64,000 bases of DNA. Origin: Candidatus Hydrogenedentota bacterium (lineage in GTDB: Bacteria; Hydrogenedentota; Hydrogenedentia; Hydrogenedentales; JAEUWI01). The DNA lies in contig JACPGE010000119.1 of assembly GCA_016182605.1 (NCBI GenBank), positions 51,802 through 115,801 on the forward strand, in the 5' to 3' direction. Under the pieces are notes generated by a model that had not been told where the DNA came from, made no database searches, and saw only the letters and a program-made list of their open reading frames with translations. This document shows, piece after piece, positions 25,423 through 34,237 of this stretch. The first letter of the stretch is position 1, and each line of letters starts with the position of its first letter. The position numbers and the translations under genes are program-made.

Positions 25423-26178
25423 CTACGGCGCCACCGGGCGCGTTCCCTTGCATTCTGGGTACGCGGAACGCCCCCAGAATTGGGCGCCTGCCGCAACACC
25501 CTTGCGGGCGGTGCGGAGGCTCATGGGTGCGCCGCAACGGGGGCAGGCCGGGGCGTCGACGGGCGTTGCCCTTTCTGCGCGATGTGCCACGCGCGCGGCC
25601 GCGAGGCGCTCGGTGTAGCCGCCGTCTTCGATGAAGGCTTGTTCCAAGCTGGCGATTTGCCGGTTGAGCAGGTAGTTGGCTTGGTGAATCAGACAGATAA
25701 GGGCATTGGCCACGCTCTCAGGGTTGTTGCTGGCAAGCCATGGCGCGTAGGGGCCGAATAGATCGGTCGGATCGGACGGATCCGGCCGATCGGTCCGATC
25801 TTTTCTCCCGAGTTCGCGTACGGCCTGCGCTTCGGGGTCGTCCTTTGTCCAGGCGCGCAGTCCGCGTTGGCGGAGAAAATCTTCGTAGTCCAGCAGCAGC
25901 TCGTCGAGACTCGCGCGAGCCACATTCACCAGACGCAATTCGGTCTGGCTGGAGGCGGCGGAAGCGCGGCTGCCCTCGGCAATATTCTGGCGTCCGCTGC
26001 GGGCGGCCTGCACCATTTGATCGACGGTACGCGAGCGCTTGTCCAGGAAGCGCGCGCAAAACGACGCGGTGGCATCGTAGATGAGGGTGGCCACCTGGAA
26101 ACTGCGCAGGTTGCGGTAGCCGCCACTGGGGCGCAGCCGCCTTCCCACACAGGAGCTTTCCGCTTCTTCTCTGCTCAT
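25423..26178 (-). CDS. Four-helix-bundle protein with repeat-derived insert and C-terminal zinc-finger remnant
   Basis: Protein of 251 residues. Helical segments GGYRNLRSFQVATLIYDAT and DQMVQAARSGRQNIAEGSR mark the four-helix-bundle (S23/23S-intervening-sequence-like) family with the suffix domain. Between bundle helices, near residues 120-145, an insert reading DRTDRPDPSDPTDLFGP is encoded exactly by a GATCGG-rich repeat. The C-terminus (about 211-245) resembles a topoisomerase-type C4 zinc ribbon (CPRCGAPM...YPECKGT), but the third Cys is Arg (FWGRSAYPEC), leaving three. Function of these proteins is unknown; relatives are often linked to diversity-generating or mobile elements. A TATAAT box lies immediately before the ATG. 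Confidence 0.8.
   Translation of the reverse strand: MSREEAESSCVGRRLRPSGGYRNLRSFQVATLIYDATASFCARFLDKRSRTVDQMVQAARSGRQNIAEGSRASAASSQTELRLVNVARASLDELLLDYEDFLRQRGLRAWTKDDPEAQAVRELGRKDRTDRPDPSDPTDLFGPYAPWLASNNPESVANALICLIHQANYLLNRQIASLEQAFIEDGGYTERLAAARVAHRAERATPVDAPACPRCGAPMSLRTARKGVAAGAQFWGRSAYPECKGTRPVAP
25750..25814. repeat. GATCGG-rich 65-bp repeat, copy inside the four-helix-bundle gene
   Basis: Same unit as 25266-25330 (56 of 65 identical). It is read in frame by the minus-strand gene as an Asp/Pro/Ser/Thr-rich linker. Because it is not a multiple of three and flanks match too, the copy may have brought part of the coding frame with it. Confidence 0.85.
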
Positions 26179-26185
26179 GCGGTGT

Positions 26186-26213
26186 ATTATAGTGAACTAC
26201 ACGCCAAGTTCAA
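26186..26213 (-). promoter_or_regulatory. Promoter abutting the ATG of the four-helix-bundle gene
   Basis: On the minus strand: TTGAAC (26213-26208), a 16-base spacer and a perfect TATAAT (26191-26186). The expected start of transcription, about 7 bases on, coincides with the ATG at 26178, which suggests a leaderless mRNA. No Shine-Dalgarno is available in that space. Confidence 0.45.
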
Positions 26214-26223
26214 ACTGCTCCGC

Positions 26224-27474
26224 CTACGCCCGCACGGTCTTCCCCGTACTGGGCAGGAAGGCCGCGGCGAGTCCGATCAGGGGCAGCCAGGCGCAGATCT
26301 GAAACACGTACTCGATACTCGTGTAGTCCGCCAGGCGCCCGAGCACGGCGGAGGCGACACCGCTGATGCCGAAGGCGAAGCCGAAAAACAGCCCTGCGAT
26401 CAGCCCCACGCGTCCGGGAACGAGTTCCTGCGCGAAGACGAGGATCGTGGAGAAGGCGGAAGCGAGGATGAGCCCCGCGAAGACGCTCAACACCACCGTT
26501 CCGGCCAGACCCATGTGGGGCAGGGCGAGGGAGAAGGGCGCGGCGCCCAGTATCGACACCCAGATCACGGCTTTGCGTCCAAAGCGGTCGCCGAGCGGGC
26601 CGCCAGCAATGGTGCCTGCGGCCGTCGCGAAGAGAAAGATGAACAGGTAAACCTGCGACTGCTGCACGGAGACGCCGAACTTGTGAATGAGGTAAAAGGT
26701 GTAATAGTTCGTCAGGCTGATCGTGTAGAAGAATTTGGAGGACATCAACACGACCAAGACGCCGAGGGTGAACCAGGTCTTCCCGCGGCTCAGGCTGAAC
26801 TTGCGTTGCGCAAGACGCGTCTTTGCTTTGGCGCGGCCATGGCGCAACTGCACGCCGTACCAGCGGCCCACGGCCGTGAGAAGGGCGATGCCCATACAGG
26901 CCACGATGGAGAACCAGGCCACGGATCCTTGCCCCCGGGGCACGATGATCCATGCTGCAAGAAGCGGCCCGAGAGAACCGCCAAAGTTGCCGCCGACCTG
27001 AAAGAGGCTTTGCGCAAAGCCGTGGCGGTTGCCGGCCGCGAGATGCGCGAGGCGCGAGGCTTCCGGGTGAAAGATCGAGGAGCCCGCGCCAATTATGGCG
27101 GCTGCGGCGAGAATGGCTGGAAAGCTGCCTGCGGCCGCGAGGAGCAAGAGCCCGGCCAGCGTGATGCACATGCCGGCAGCCAGGGAATAGGGCTTGGGCC
27201 GCCGGTCGGTGTACAGCCCCACCATGGGCTGCAGCAACGACGACGATACCTGAAAGGTGAACGTGATCAGGCCGATCTCCGTGAAGGTGAGCGCGTAGGA
27301 CTGCTTCAACACGGGATACATGGCCGGGATTAGGGCCTGTATCGTGTCGTTCAGCATGTGCGAGCAACTCAAGGCTATGAGCACGCTCATGGTTGTGGTG
27401 CTCGCCACAATGTCCGCCACAGGCTGGCGCTGCTCTATTTCCTGGAGGACGGCGTCCTCGACGGCTTCACTCAT
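26224..27474 (-). CDS. MFS exporter, fosmidomycin-resistance (Fsr) type
   Basis: Protein of 416 residues with 12 TM helices in two halves. The N-half holds ALSCSHMLNDTIQALIPAMYP, LYTDRRPKP (motif A region) and GSSIFHPEASRLAH; the second half has GPLGDRFGRKAV. HMLND and IFHPEA are distinctive of the Fsr-like MFS subgroup, proton-driven drug efflux pumps. ATG 27474 has GGAG seven bases upstream; the TTG four codons earlier overlaps that site and is rejected. Real substrate unknown. Confidence 0.87.
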   Translation of the reverse strand: MSEAVEDAVLQEIEQRQPVADIVASTTTMSVLIALSCSHMLNDTIQALIPAMYPVLKQSYALTFTEIGLITFTFQVSSSLLQPMVGLYTDRRPKPYSLAAGMCITLAGLLLLAAAGSFPAILAAAAIIGAGSSIFHPEASRLAHLAAGNRHGFAQSLFQVGGNFGGSLGPLLAAWIIVPRGQGSVAWFSIVACMGIALLTAVGRWYGVQLRHGRAKAKTRLAQRKFSLSRGKTWFTLGVLVVLMSSKFFYTISLTNYYTFYLIHKFGVSVQQSQVYLFIFLFATAAGTIAGGPLGDRFGRKAVIWVSILGAAPFSLALPHMGLAGTVVLSVFAGLILASAFSTILVFAQELVPGRVGLIAGLFFGFAFGISGVASAVLGRLADYTSIEYVFQICAWLPLIGLAAAFLPSTGKTVRA

Positions 27475-27611
27475 GATCGGCTCCAAATGGGAATTGCACG
27501 GGTGTATTGCGCATACACGGACCTATGCGCATTGCGTTGGGCGGGCGCGGCCATGCACCAACGGAGCGGGCCTCGGAACCCGCTGGCAGGGGCGCTCCCG
27601 GCTGAGAATCC

Positions 27612-28691
27612 CTACTTCGTGATGGGCCGCAGCACGATATTGCGGTATTGCACGCCGGTATGGTCGCCCTGCAGATAGATGGGGCCCGGCTTGGATTCGT
27701 CGGACCAGAGCGCGCCGCCGGTGCAGCCCATGAGCGGCTGGTTGGCGATGATGGTCTTGCCGTTGAGCATCACGGTGACGTGCCGCTCGACGAGTATGAT
27801 GTCCAGGGTCTGCCATTCCCCGGCAGGCTTTTCGGCGGCTTCGGTGGGTGCGATGCGGCCGTATATGCCGCCCATGTTGTGCTTGTCGAGGGGCATCCCA
27901 TAGCTGTCGCGCACCTGCACTTCATAGATGCCTCGCAGGTAGACGCCGCTGTTCCCGTCTTTCCCCACATTCACTTCCAGCGAGAGATTAAAGTCCTCGA
28001 AATCGCGGCGTGTCTGAATGTTGCCGTAATGCAACGCGGGGTCGGCGGGGTTGTTCACCAGCACGCCGTCCTGCGCGGACCAGCCGTTGGCGACATTTTC
28101 TTCCACGGGAATCCAGCCTGCGGTGGGGGCGCCTTCCGGCGCAGCGCCGGGCAGATTGCCCCAGTAGGCGCCACCAGAGACCACCCACCCTTCAAGATCA
28201 TGCCCGTTGAAAAGCGGAATGGGATCGCCGAAGCGATACTGGGTGAGATCGGGCGCGGCGGGCAGATCGGGAATGCGTTTGGCCGTGAATTCCTGCTTGT
28301 GCACTACCGTCCCGTCGGCGCTGGGCTCCATGTGAAGCCCGTGCAGTTCGTCTCCATTGAGGGTGGCGCTGAACGAGACCGGACGCGACTGTTTGCGCAC
28401 GACGGCGCCTGCGGCATCGCGCACGTCTTCCTCCACGATACGCAGACCATGAAGCGTCTCCCCATCGAGGTAGACGCGGGTCTGGACCTCCGGGCTGCCG
28501 CCCATCCACAGCAGGGTGCCTTCGAGATACCCGGCGGCGTTGCGCACTTCGAGCCAGCCGGCGCCGCCTGCCGCGGGCGTCACAGCCCAGCGCCCCAGAA
28601 ACGGGGTTTCCGCAATGGCGACGCCCGGGGCCAAGGCAAGAAAAAGCAGGGTAAAGAGCGCGCATGCGCGGATCGGGCGGTGCAAATTCAT
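27612..28691 (-). CDS. Secreted DUF1080 (3-keto-disaccharide hydrolase-like) protein
   Basis: Protein of 359 residues with a signal peptide (about 1-28, ending GVAIAE). The C-terminal about 200 residues form a concanavalin-like DUF1080 domain: PLFNGHDLEGWV, FEDFNLSLEVNV, GNSGVYLRGIYEVQVRDSYG, WQTLDIILVERHVTVMLNG and GPIYLQGDH. A separate beta-rich region occupies 30-150. DUF1080 proteins are abundant in polysaccharide-degrading PVC bacteria, and some cleave 3-keto-glycosides. ATG 28691 has GGAG at normal spacing; the frame's longer N-terminus lacks signal-peptide character. Confidence 0.88.
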   Translation of the reverse strand: MNLHRPIRACALFTLLFLALAPGVAIAETPFLGRWAVTPAAGGAGWLEVRNAAGYLEGTLLWMGGSPEVQTRVYLDGETLHGLRIVEEDVRDAAGAVVRKQSRPVSFSATLNGDELHGLHMEPSADGTVVHKQEFTAKRIPDLPAAPDLTQYRFGDPIPLFNGHDLEGWVVSGGAYWGNLPGAAPEGAPTAGWIPVEENVANGWSAQDGVLVNNPADPALHYGNIQTRRDFEDFNLSLEVNVGKDGNSGVYLRGIYEVQVRDSYGMPLDKHNMGGIYGRIAPTEAAEKPAGEWQTLDIILVERHVTVMLNGKTIIANQPLMGCTGGALWSDESKPGPIYLQGDHTGVQYRNIVLRPITK

Positions 28692-28827
28692 GAAAACATC
28701 TCCGGTGAGGGGTTGAAAGCGAGCAGAGATATTATGCGGGAGAACGCGAATGCTCAGCAAGGGCCGTGGAACCGAAGGAATCCCTTGAATGGGCAGTCGA
28801 TAAGCGTGGTATGCGATCTATAATCTG

Positions 28828-28861
28828 CCGGGCGCCAGCCCCCAAGAAAGCCGGCGCCCGG
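28828..28861 (-). terminator. Terminator-like hairpin after the prepilin gene
   Basis: 9-bp GC-rich inverted repeat (CCGGGCGCC at 28828-28836, GGCGCCCGG at 28853-28861) beginning 21 bases past the prepilin stop codon. No strong T tract follows. Confidence 0.5.
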
Positions 28862-28881
28862 ATTCACGGGCGTGCTCCCGC

Positions 28882-29817
28882 CTACATCATCGTGCCGTTT
28901 AACATGTGATTGGAATGGTGGAACTGAAGCCCGGCCCAGTTCACCGGGAATTCTCCGTCCTCACCCGTGTAACGGATGTACGCCACATGACCGTCCATAT
29001 ACAGCACATTGGCGCCGCCGGGCACGTGGTTGAACATGGCCGCGCCCCCGGCTATCGCGTCCCACTGAATCGCGATGGCCGACTGGGCCGTGGCGGATCC
29101 GGAGGGATTGTTGATGTCCGTGATAAAGAAGCGCTCGATGCCTTCCCGCAGGCGGTAGGCCGTATCGATGCCGTTCAGGGGCATCTCCAATTCCCAATCG
29201 CTGTCCGCGAGTTCCCGGGCGTTGGCCGCGCTCATCTCCCACATTTCCGCCACATGATTGATGGAGCTTTCCAGCGCCGATCCCCCTTCATGTTTCATGC
29301 CCATGCCGGTTTCCGCGAACATCGCCACGGTAAAGGCCCAGCCCAGATACGAATAGGGCACCGCGCCCGTCACTTCACAGGGTTCCACCGTACCGTTCCC
29401 CGTGAGCACGGCGCCTTCTGGACTCATCTCCGGATCGGTGGACATACCGACCGGGCTGTTGTTCGGCCGCACGTCCCAGATCGATTCAGGCGTCCCCGCA
29501 TCCGGCGTGCTCGGGCAGATCAACACGTTGAAGTCGGAAAGATACTCGGGGTAAACCACGGTGAGATCGGCCATCTGGTCGAAGATCACCGGCATGCCAT
29601 TGCAGCGCGTGGCGCGTATGGGAGGGAAGCGCTCACCCCGGCTCTCGTTGGCGTACATCTTGTACACGATGCCCATCTGCTTAAGGTTGTTCTGACAACT
29701 GGCGCGCCGCGCAGCTTCCCGTGCGCGGGCGAGCGCCGGCAGCAGAATCGCGGCGAGGATGCCGATAATCGCAATTACGACCAACAGTTCAATCAATGTA
29801 AATCCATGTTTTTTCAT
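28882..29817 (-). CDS. Type II secretion/prepilin-like protein with H-X9-DG-type C-terminus
   Basis: Protein of 311 residues. The class III signal (MKKHG then [17 protein letters not shown]) would be cut after Gly5 by prepilin peptidase, leaving an N-methylated pseudopilin helix. [18 protein letters not shown] is the usual continuation. The C-terminus carries [15 protein letters not shown], close to the H-X9-DG motif. Such proteins are greatly expanded in Planctomycetota, Lentisphaerota and Hydrogenedentota; most have no known job. ATG 29817 is placed by the prepilin signal; an upstream frame extension is artefactual. No other secretion genes adjoin it. Confidence 0.92.
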   Translation of the reverse strand: MKKHGFTLIELLVVIAIIGILAAILLPALARAREAARRASCQNNLKQMGIVYKMYANESRGERFPPIRATRCNGMPVIFDQMADLTVVYPEYLSDFNVLICPSTPDAGTPESIWDVRPNNSPVGMSTDPEMSPEGAVLTGNGTVEPCEVTGAVPYSYLGWAFTVAMFAETGMGMKHEGGSALESSINHVAEMWEMSAANARELADSDWELEMPLNGIDTAYRLREGIERFFITDINNPSGSATAQSAIAIQWDAIAGGAAMFNHVPGGANVLYMDGHVAYIRYTGEDGEFPVNWAGLQFHHSNHMLNGTMM

Positions 29818-30011
29818 GGTAAAATGCACCTTGTTTTGCAGGATGTGCCCTGTCTCCATGGACCTGCCCGGCCTTCGCGGGAAACGCGAATGCGGACCGG
29901 CTTGCCAGTGCATGGCAAGGACCCATGGAAATTCGCTTCACTGGATTACAGCAGTGCCTGTGCCTGCGCCGCGATAACGGATCGCGCCCGCAGGCCATAC
30001 CACAAATGGAA

Positions 30012-30467
30012 TCAGACCTCAGTGAAGCGATATGGCGGCGCCCGGGGATTCGACGGATCGGGAATAACGCGATCCGGCGCCGTCGCCGTTGGGAGTGGCA
30101 TGGCCGCAAATAGGAGGGGGGCAGGCGGCGCAAACAGCACCTGTACTAGCGGCTCGAAAGGGGATTTCGCCAGGTTGCACAGGGCGCACCCCGCATTGCC
30201 CACGGGCAGATGACGCGATGGTTTCGTGCCGGAGGAGGGGCGATCGATGCTGCAGCACGCCCGTTGCGGCTCCAGCAGCGCGCCCGTTTCGTGGGTCTGC
30301 GGCGCGGAAAGCGCCGTTCGCGTGGTGACGCAAAGACTTGGAACAAATCCACGCGCCGAGGCCAGCGCAAAGAAGGCCACACAAAACAGGGCCGCCAGAC
30401 GCACCCAGGATGGATACGTTCTGACCCGGCTCGAAGTGGCGCCGGTATGAACCCCAATGTAATGCAT
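30012..30467 (-). CDS. Small Cys-rich membrane protein, possibly DUF2946-like
   Basis: Protein of 151 residues starting MHYIGVHTG, with an excellent AAGGGG ribosome site. One hydrophobic segment near 20-45 (WVRLAALFCVAFFALASARG), then a Cys cluster (ACCS near 70, CALC near 96) and a second hydrophobic stretch near 110-122. This plan recalls DUF2946 proteins, which are linked to copper or metal handling, but the match is loose. It is divergent from the propeller glycosidase gene. Other frames overlap here; this one is chosen for its ribosome site and membrane pattern. Confidence 0.5.
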   Translation of the reverse strand: MHYIGVHTGATSSRVRTYPSWVRLAALFCVAFFALASARGFVPSLCVTTRTALSAPQTHETGALLEPQRACCSIDRPSSGTKPSRHLPVGNAGCALCNLAKSPFEPLVQVLFAPPAPLLFAAMPLPTATAPDRVIPDPSNPRAPPYRFTEV

Positions 30468-30524
30468 GGTTTGGTTCCCCTTGGCAAAAATGCGGCAAAC
30501 GCCGCACCGCCCGTTTCCCACAAA

Positions 30525-30551
30525 CCGGGGATTCTGAAGGAATCTCCCCGG
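30525..30551. repeat. Imperfect palindrome in divergent promoter region
   Basis: CCGGGGATTC (30525-30534), 5-base loop, GAATCTCCCCGG (30540-30551), with a one-base bulge. It lies between two divergent genes and could be an operator for either. Confidence 0.4.
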
Positions 30552-30636
30552 AACTGTCAAGTTCGTGCCGGGGTGGCGGCGAGCGGCCTCCACGGCCTAT
30601 GATGCTTCTTGGGAGACGACTGCAAAGGGTATCGGC

Positions 30637-31719
30637 ATGATCATAGGATGGCTCCTGCTGGCGGCACTGGCGGCCCCGGCCGCCCCGGAAATGGCGATCG
30701 ATCCGGAGACGCTGGCCGCTTGGGCCGCCCCATACCGCAACTGGCACTACTATCCGAACTTCGTGATTCCCGCGAAGCCGGCCATCCCCGGCCACGAGGC
30801 TTTTTACAATACCGATGTGCCGACGGTCTACCGCGTTCCCGGTGATGCGGCGTGGCACATGAGTTTCATCGCCTTCGATGGCAAGGGCTACAACTCCTTC
30901 GTTGCGAAAAGCGATGACTTGATACACTGGCGGGATTACCGGCTGGCGATGGGCTTCGGGCCCGAGGGCGCTTTCGATCGCGGCGGATCCGTGCTGGGCG
31001 CCTATCTCTACACGGACTACGACCTCTGGGGCGCACGCGAATTGAAGCCGCGCGATGGTACGTTCTGGTCGCTCTATGGCGCCTATCCGCGGCAGGGCGG
31101 CTACGAACTCCGTCCCGGCTATGAGGGACTTGCCTTCAGCACGGATGGCCTGCACTGGCAACGCGCACAGGACACGCCCATACTTTCGGTGCACGACGCC
31201 GATTGCGGCGCTTGGGAGCGCGACTGCATTTACCAGCCCTGGCTGGTGGAGCACGACGGCCAGTTCTACAATTTCTACAATGCAGCGCAGGGCGGCCGGG
31301 AGCAGACGGGGCTCGCCATTTCAACCGATCTCCGGGTCTGGCGCCGCTTCGAGAAGAATCCCGTGCTCCGCACGCGGGAGGGCGGTTTCGACGCGGATTT
31401 CGCCTCGGACCCCAAGGTGTTTCGCGATGGCGATCACTGGACCATGATCTACTTCGGGGTGGGCCGGGGCCATGCGCACATCATGGCCGCTTTTTCACGC
31501 GACCTGAAGACCTGGACCGCGCATCCGGAACCGCTCTACCAGGCGGGCGGCCACCCTAAAGGCTTGGACAAGGAACACGCGCACAAGATCTCCCTCGTCT
31601 ACGAGAAGGCTTCAGACACGTTTTATATGTACTATTGCGCGGCCAACCGCGCGGGGCGTGGCATAGCGTTGCTAACGAGCCGGCCAGTGCGCCCAGACGA
31701 TCGGCCTTACGGCAAGTAG
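30637..31719 (+). CDS. Secreted five-bladed beta-propeller glycosidase-like protein
   Basis: Protein of 360 residues with a short signal peptide (about 1-16). Repeated blade motifs such as FVAKSDDLIHWRDY, GLAFSTDGLHWQRA, GLAISTDLRVWRRF and MAAFSRDLKTWTAHP fit the GH32/43/62/68/130 propeller superfamily. FYNTDVPTVYR and DPKVFRDGDHWTMIY give plausible catalytic acids. Exact family and substrate cannot be set by eye. ATG 30637 follows AAAGGG. Its last 13 bases overlap the convergent GH9 gene. Confidence 0.75.
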   Translation: MIIGWLLLAALAAPAAPEMAIDPETLAAWAAPYRNWHYYPNFVIPAKPAIPGHEAFYNTDVPTVYRVPGDAAWHMSFIAFDGKGYNSFVAKSDDLIHWRDYRLAMGFGPEGAFDRGGSVLGAYLYTDYDLWGARELKPRDGTFWSLYGAYPRQGGYELRPGYEGLAFSTDGLHWQRAQDTPILSVHDADCGAWERDCIYQPWLVEHDGQFYNFYNAAQGGREQTGLAISTDLRVWRRFEKNPVLRTREGGFDADFASDPKVFRDGDHWTMIYFGVGRGHAHIMAAFSRDLKTWTAHPEPLYQAGGHPKGLDKEHAHKISLVYEKASDTFYMYYCAANRAGRGIALLTSRPVRPDDRPYGK

Positions 31720-34226
31720 TAATAGCCGTGCAGTTGTTCTTTGGGCTTGGGTGCGCGTCTTTTGAGCGCGGCATCCGGCTGCCAGCCCTCGCTCATCAAC
31801 CAGGCCGTAGAGAGGATGGTGGAGGACATGGTCTCGTAGATGGTGAATTCGCACTGGGCAACATTGTAGCGCGGGTGCGCAGACCAGTTGCGCCACACTG
31901 GAATGTTGGGCGTGTAGAAAGTCTTGTATTCTTTCTGTTTGTGCCCCAACGGCGATTTCCAGACTTCATTCTTGAGCTGCGCGTTTACGCCCGCGGTGAT
32001 CCCGAAGATGGTAATCCCAGGCACGGGGTCGTCGATGCCGTCTTCTTCGCTTACCGCATGCTGGATCGAGACCGGGTACACGGAGCCGATACCCGTGGTC
32101 CAGCTCATGCCGAGGGCGTTCGCGCCAAACATGAAGTCGGTATTGAGAATGGCGGCCTCCCGGTATTTCCCGTTCCCGGTCAGGGCAAATGCAGCCAAGA
32201 GGGCGCGGTTGCGGTTGGTGACACACGAAAGGCCCAAGCCGAGGTAGGTGGCTTCCTTGGCTTCCCAGGTGCTGCGGTACGCCATATTCGGAAGCCATTC
32301 CACCAGCTTGTCGGCGGTCTTGATGTACATTTCCTTCTCGAACTCGGCCAGGGTGAACTTGGGCGCCAGTTCGCCGCCCTTCTGAACCAGGCTGAAATAG
32401 AACCACGGCGAATAGTCCTGGAAGGTGAAGGGGTGTTTATACAGCGGGGGCGCAGCCTTCATCAGTCCGGCCAGGCCTTCCGCGTAGGTCTTGTCTTCCG
32501 TCAACAGGTAGAGCCGCATTGCCGCGTGAATCTGGTACGGCACAGTGCATGTTTCCGGCTCCGTCCATTCCAGCGTATATGGATTTCCCTGGCCCCGTTC
32601 TTCTTTCGCATGCAGCGCGACCCGATCGAGCCGGTTCTTCGGGTCCACGCCGAATTTCCACGCCTTGATCGCGTTTTCCCGGTAACGCCCGGCCAGCTTG
32701 GGATCGAAGGGCGCCAGATGCTGCGCCAGCATGGCGGCGGCTGCGGCATAGTCGAGCGAATTCCAGCGCGTGCGCAATGCAAAGGCATACTTGACAGGCG
32801 CGTCCATTTCCGGATGCGTCCAGGTCTCCACGAAGCCGGAGACGCCGCCCTCGGGCGTCATGCTGCGGGTCCAGACCTCCATGCCGTAGTGCGCTTCATC
32901 AAGAATATCGGGAATGCCATTGCCCGACTCGGGGATATGAAGCTGGCCGTCCGCGAACTTGCCGGGCATCAACTCGTAGACATAGAGGAGATCGAAGATA
33001 TCCGTGAAGTGCCGTGTGTTCCGGTCCCAGTCGGCGGCGTCGTGCCAGCCGCCAATGACCTCTTCCGTTTTGCGGCTGGTGTCGATGGAACCCGCAACCA
33101 CGTCGAAAACTTTATAGTCTTTGGGGCGGGCAAAGTCACCCAGGCCGAAGCCGATGTGCTCGCATTCGTACACGGGCTCCGTGTGGCATCGCTTGCGCGG
33201 CCACTGGGTGTAGGGATTCTCCAGCGCAATATTGCAGCGCTGGTGATAGAGCCCGCGCGCACTCGTGTAGAAGGCTTCGCCGTAGACATCCTCCGCAACG
33301 CGGAAGGGCCAGCTTCTTCCCGCGCCGGGAATGTAGACATAGTAGTTGCCCGGCTGCTTAAGCTCCTTAAGATCAAGTTCGTAAACGTCTTCCCCCGTCT
33401 CCAGCAGATCGCCATTCACCGGCTTGCGCCGGCCGCCCTCTTCAAAGGCCTTGTTCTTCGAACGCAACAGCACCGGCCCGGAGAAAACCGTGGCATGCGT
33501 GGCGGTATCGCGCACTTCGAAGGCCGTGTATGGGCTGCCATCGAGCGGCCCAAGCCCGTAGAGGCAGGCGCCAAAATAGGCGTACTTGAGGGGCGCATCG
33601 GGGAGGTAACCAAGCTGGTTCACCTTGATCGCGCGGCTGACGGTGGTGTCTTCGCCGTACTTAAAACTCAGGGAGCGGGTCTTCGATACGCTGAACGTGT
33701 ACGTGTGCCCATTGGTCATGGGCGCGGGCAGCTCCAAGTAACAGTAGAGCGCAAAATCGATCTGGGTGTGGCCAAGCTGCGAATCCGCGCCGAGACTCAC
33801 CGGCATCACCGCGGCGCGCAAGGGAGACAAGGGTTTGTCATAGCCGGGCGCGCCATCGCTGGCGACGAGATACTCAGCCGGGTCTTGAAAGCGCTCCTCG
33901 CGTATCTGCGTGCGCGCTTCGGCAATATGGCTCTCCCGGTTCTGGATCGCCGTATGGTAGGCGGCCCAATTGGGCTTGCCGCCCGCGTCTTTGCTGCGTT
34001 TCCAGGCGGCGAGGGCCGCGCTGAACTCGCCCCCGGAAAGCCGATCGATCTCCGCGGCGATCTCGTCCTGCGGATTCACCACCAGGATGACGCAGCGGCT
34101 GGTCAACAGCAGGAGATCGTCGATCCCGTCGTGCTGTTGCACACCGGCAGAGAGCGCCCAGACTCCAGGCGCGCTCAACAAGAATAGAAACAAGGGGGCA
34201 ATCATCAGACAATAGCGAAGGGGCAT
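31707..34226 (-). CDS. Secreted GH9 glycosidase, copy 1 (short form)
   Basis: Protein of 839 residues with signal peptide MPLRYCLMIAPLFLFLLSAP. An N-terminal unassigned region is followed by the CelD-like Ig domain (IKVNQLGYLPDAPLKYAY) and the GH9 (alpha/alpha)6 barrel. The catalytic base region is GGWHDAADWD (near 391; family norm DAGD), then ESGNGIPDILDEA. The likely acid Glu is in CEFTIYETM near the C-terminus. GH9 enzymes invert beta-1,4-glucan or related bonds. It is last in a three-gene GH9 operon, starting 12 bases after the stop of copy 2. The DAAD variant and missing NE pair suggest a substrate other than cellulose. Confidence 0.88.
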   Translation of the reverse strand: MPLRYCLMIAPLFLFLLSAPGVWALSAGVQQHDGIDDLLLLTSRCVILVVNPQDEIAAEIDRLSGGEFSAALAAWKRSKDAGGKPNWAAYHTAIQNRESHIAEARTQIREERFQDPAEYLVASDGAPGYDKPLSPLRAAVMPVSLGADSQLGHTQIDFALYCYLELPAPMTNGHTYTFSVSKTRSLSFKYGEDTTVSRAIKVNQLGYLPDAPLKYAYFGACLYGLGPLDGSPYTAFEVRDTATHATVFSGPVLLRSKNKAFEEGGRRKPVNGDLLETGEDVYELDLKELKQPGNYYVYIPGAGRSWPFRVAEDVYGEAFYTSARGLYHQRCNIALENPYTQWPRKRCHTEPVYECEHIGFGLGDFARPKDYKVFDVVAGSIDTSRKTEEVIGGWHDAADWDRNTRHFTDIFDLLYVYELMPGKFADGQLHIPESGNGIPDILDEAHYGMEVWTRSMTPEGGVSGFVETWTHPEMDAPVKYAFALRTRWNSLDYAAAAAMLAQHLAPFDPKLAGRYRENAIKAWKFGVDPKNRLDRVALHAKEERGQGNPYTLEWTEPETCTVPYQIHAAMRLYLLTEDKTYAEGLAGLMKAAPPLYKHPFTFQDYSPWFYFSLVQKGGELAPKFTLAEFEKEMYIKTADKLVEWLPNMAYRSTWEAKEATYLGLGLSCVTNRNRALLAAFALTGNGKYREAAILNTDFMFGANALGMSWTTGIGSVYPVSIQHAVSEEDGIDDPVPGITIFGITAGVNAQLKNEVWKSPLGHKQKEYKTFYTPNIPVWRNWSAHPRYNVAQCEFTIYETMSSTILSTAWLMSEGWQPDAALKRRAPKPKEQLHGYYYLP

Positions 34227-34237
34227 GGCGGCTCTCT

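Noticed and set aside
25423..26178. Diversity-generating retroelement associated with the four-helix-bundle gene
   Set aside because: No reverse transcriptase or adenine-variable template repeat is present within reach; the repeat here is GATCGG-rich and not a TR/VR pair.
29839..29851. Sigma54-like sequence before the prepilin gene
   Set aside because: The GG and GC are 9 bases apart, not 10, which sigma54 rarely tolerates.
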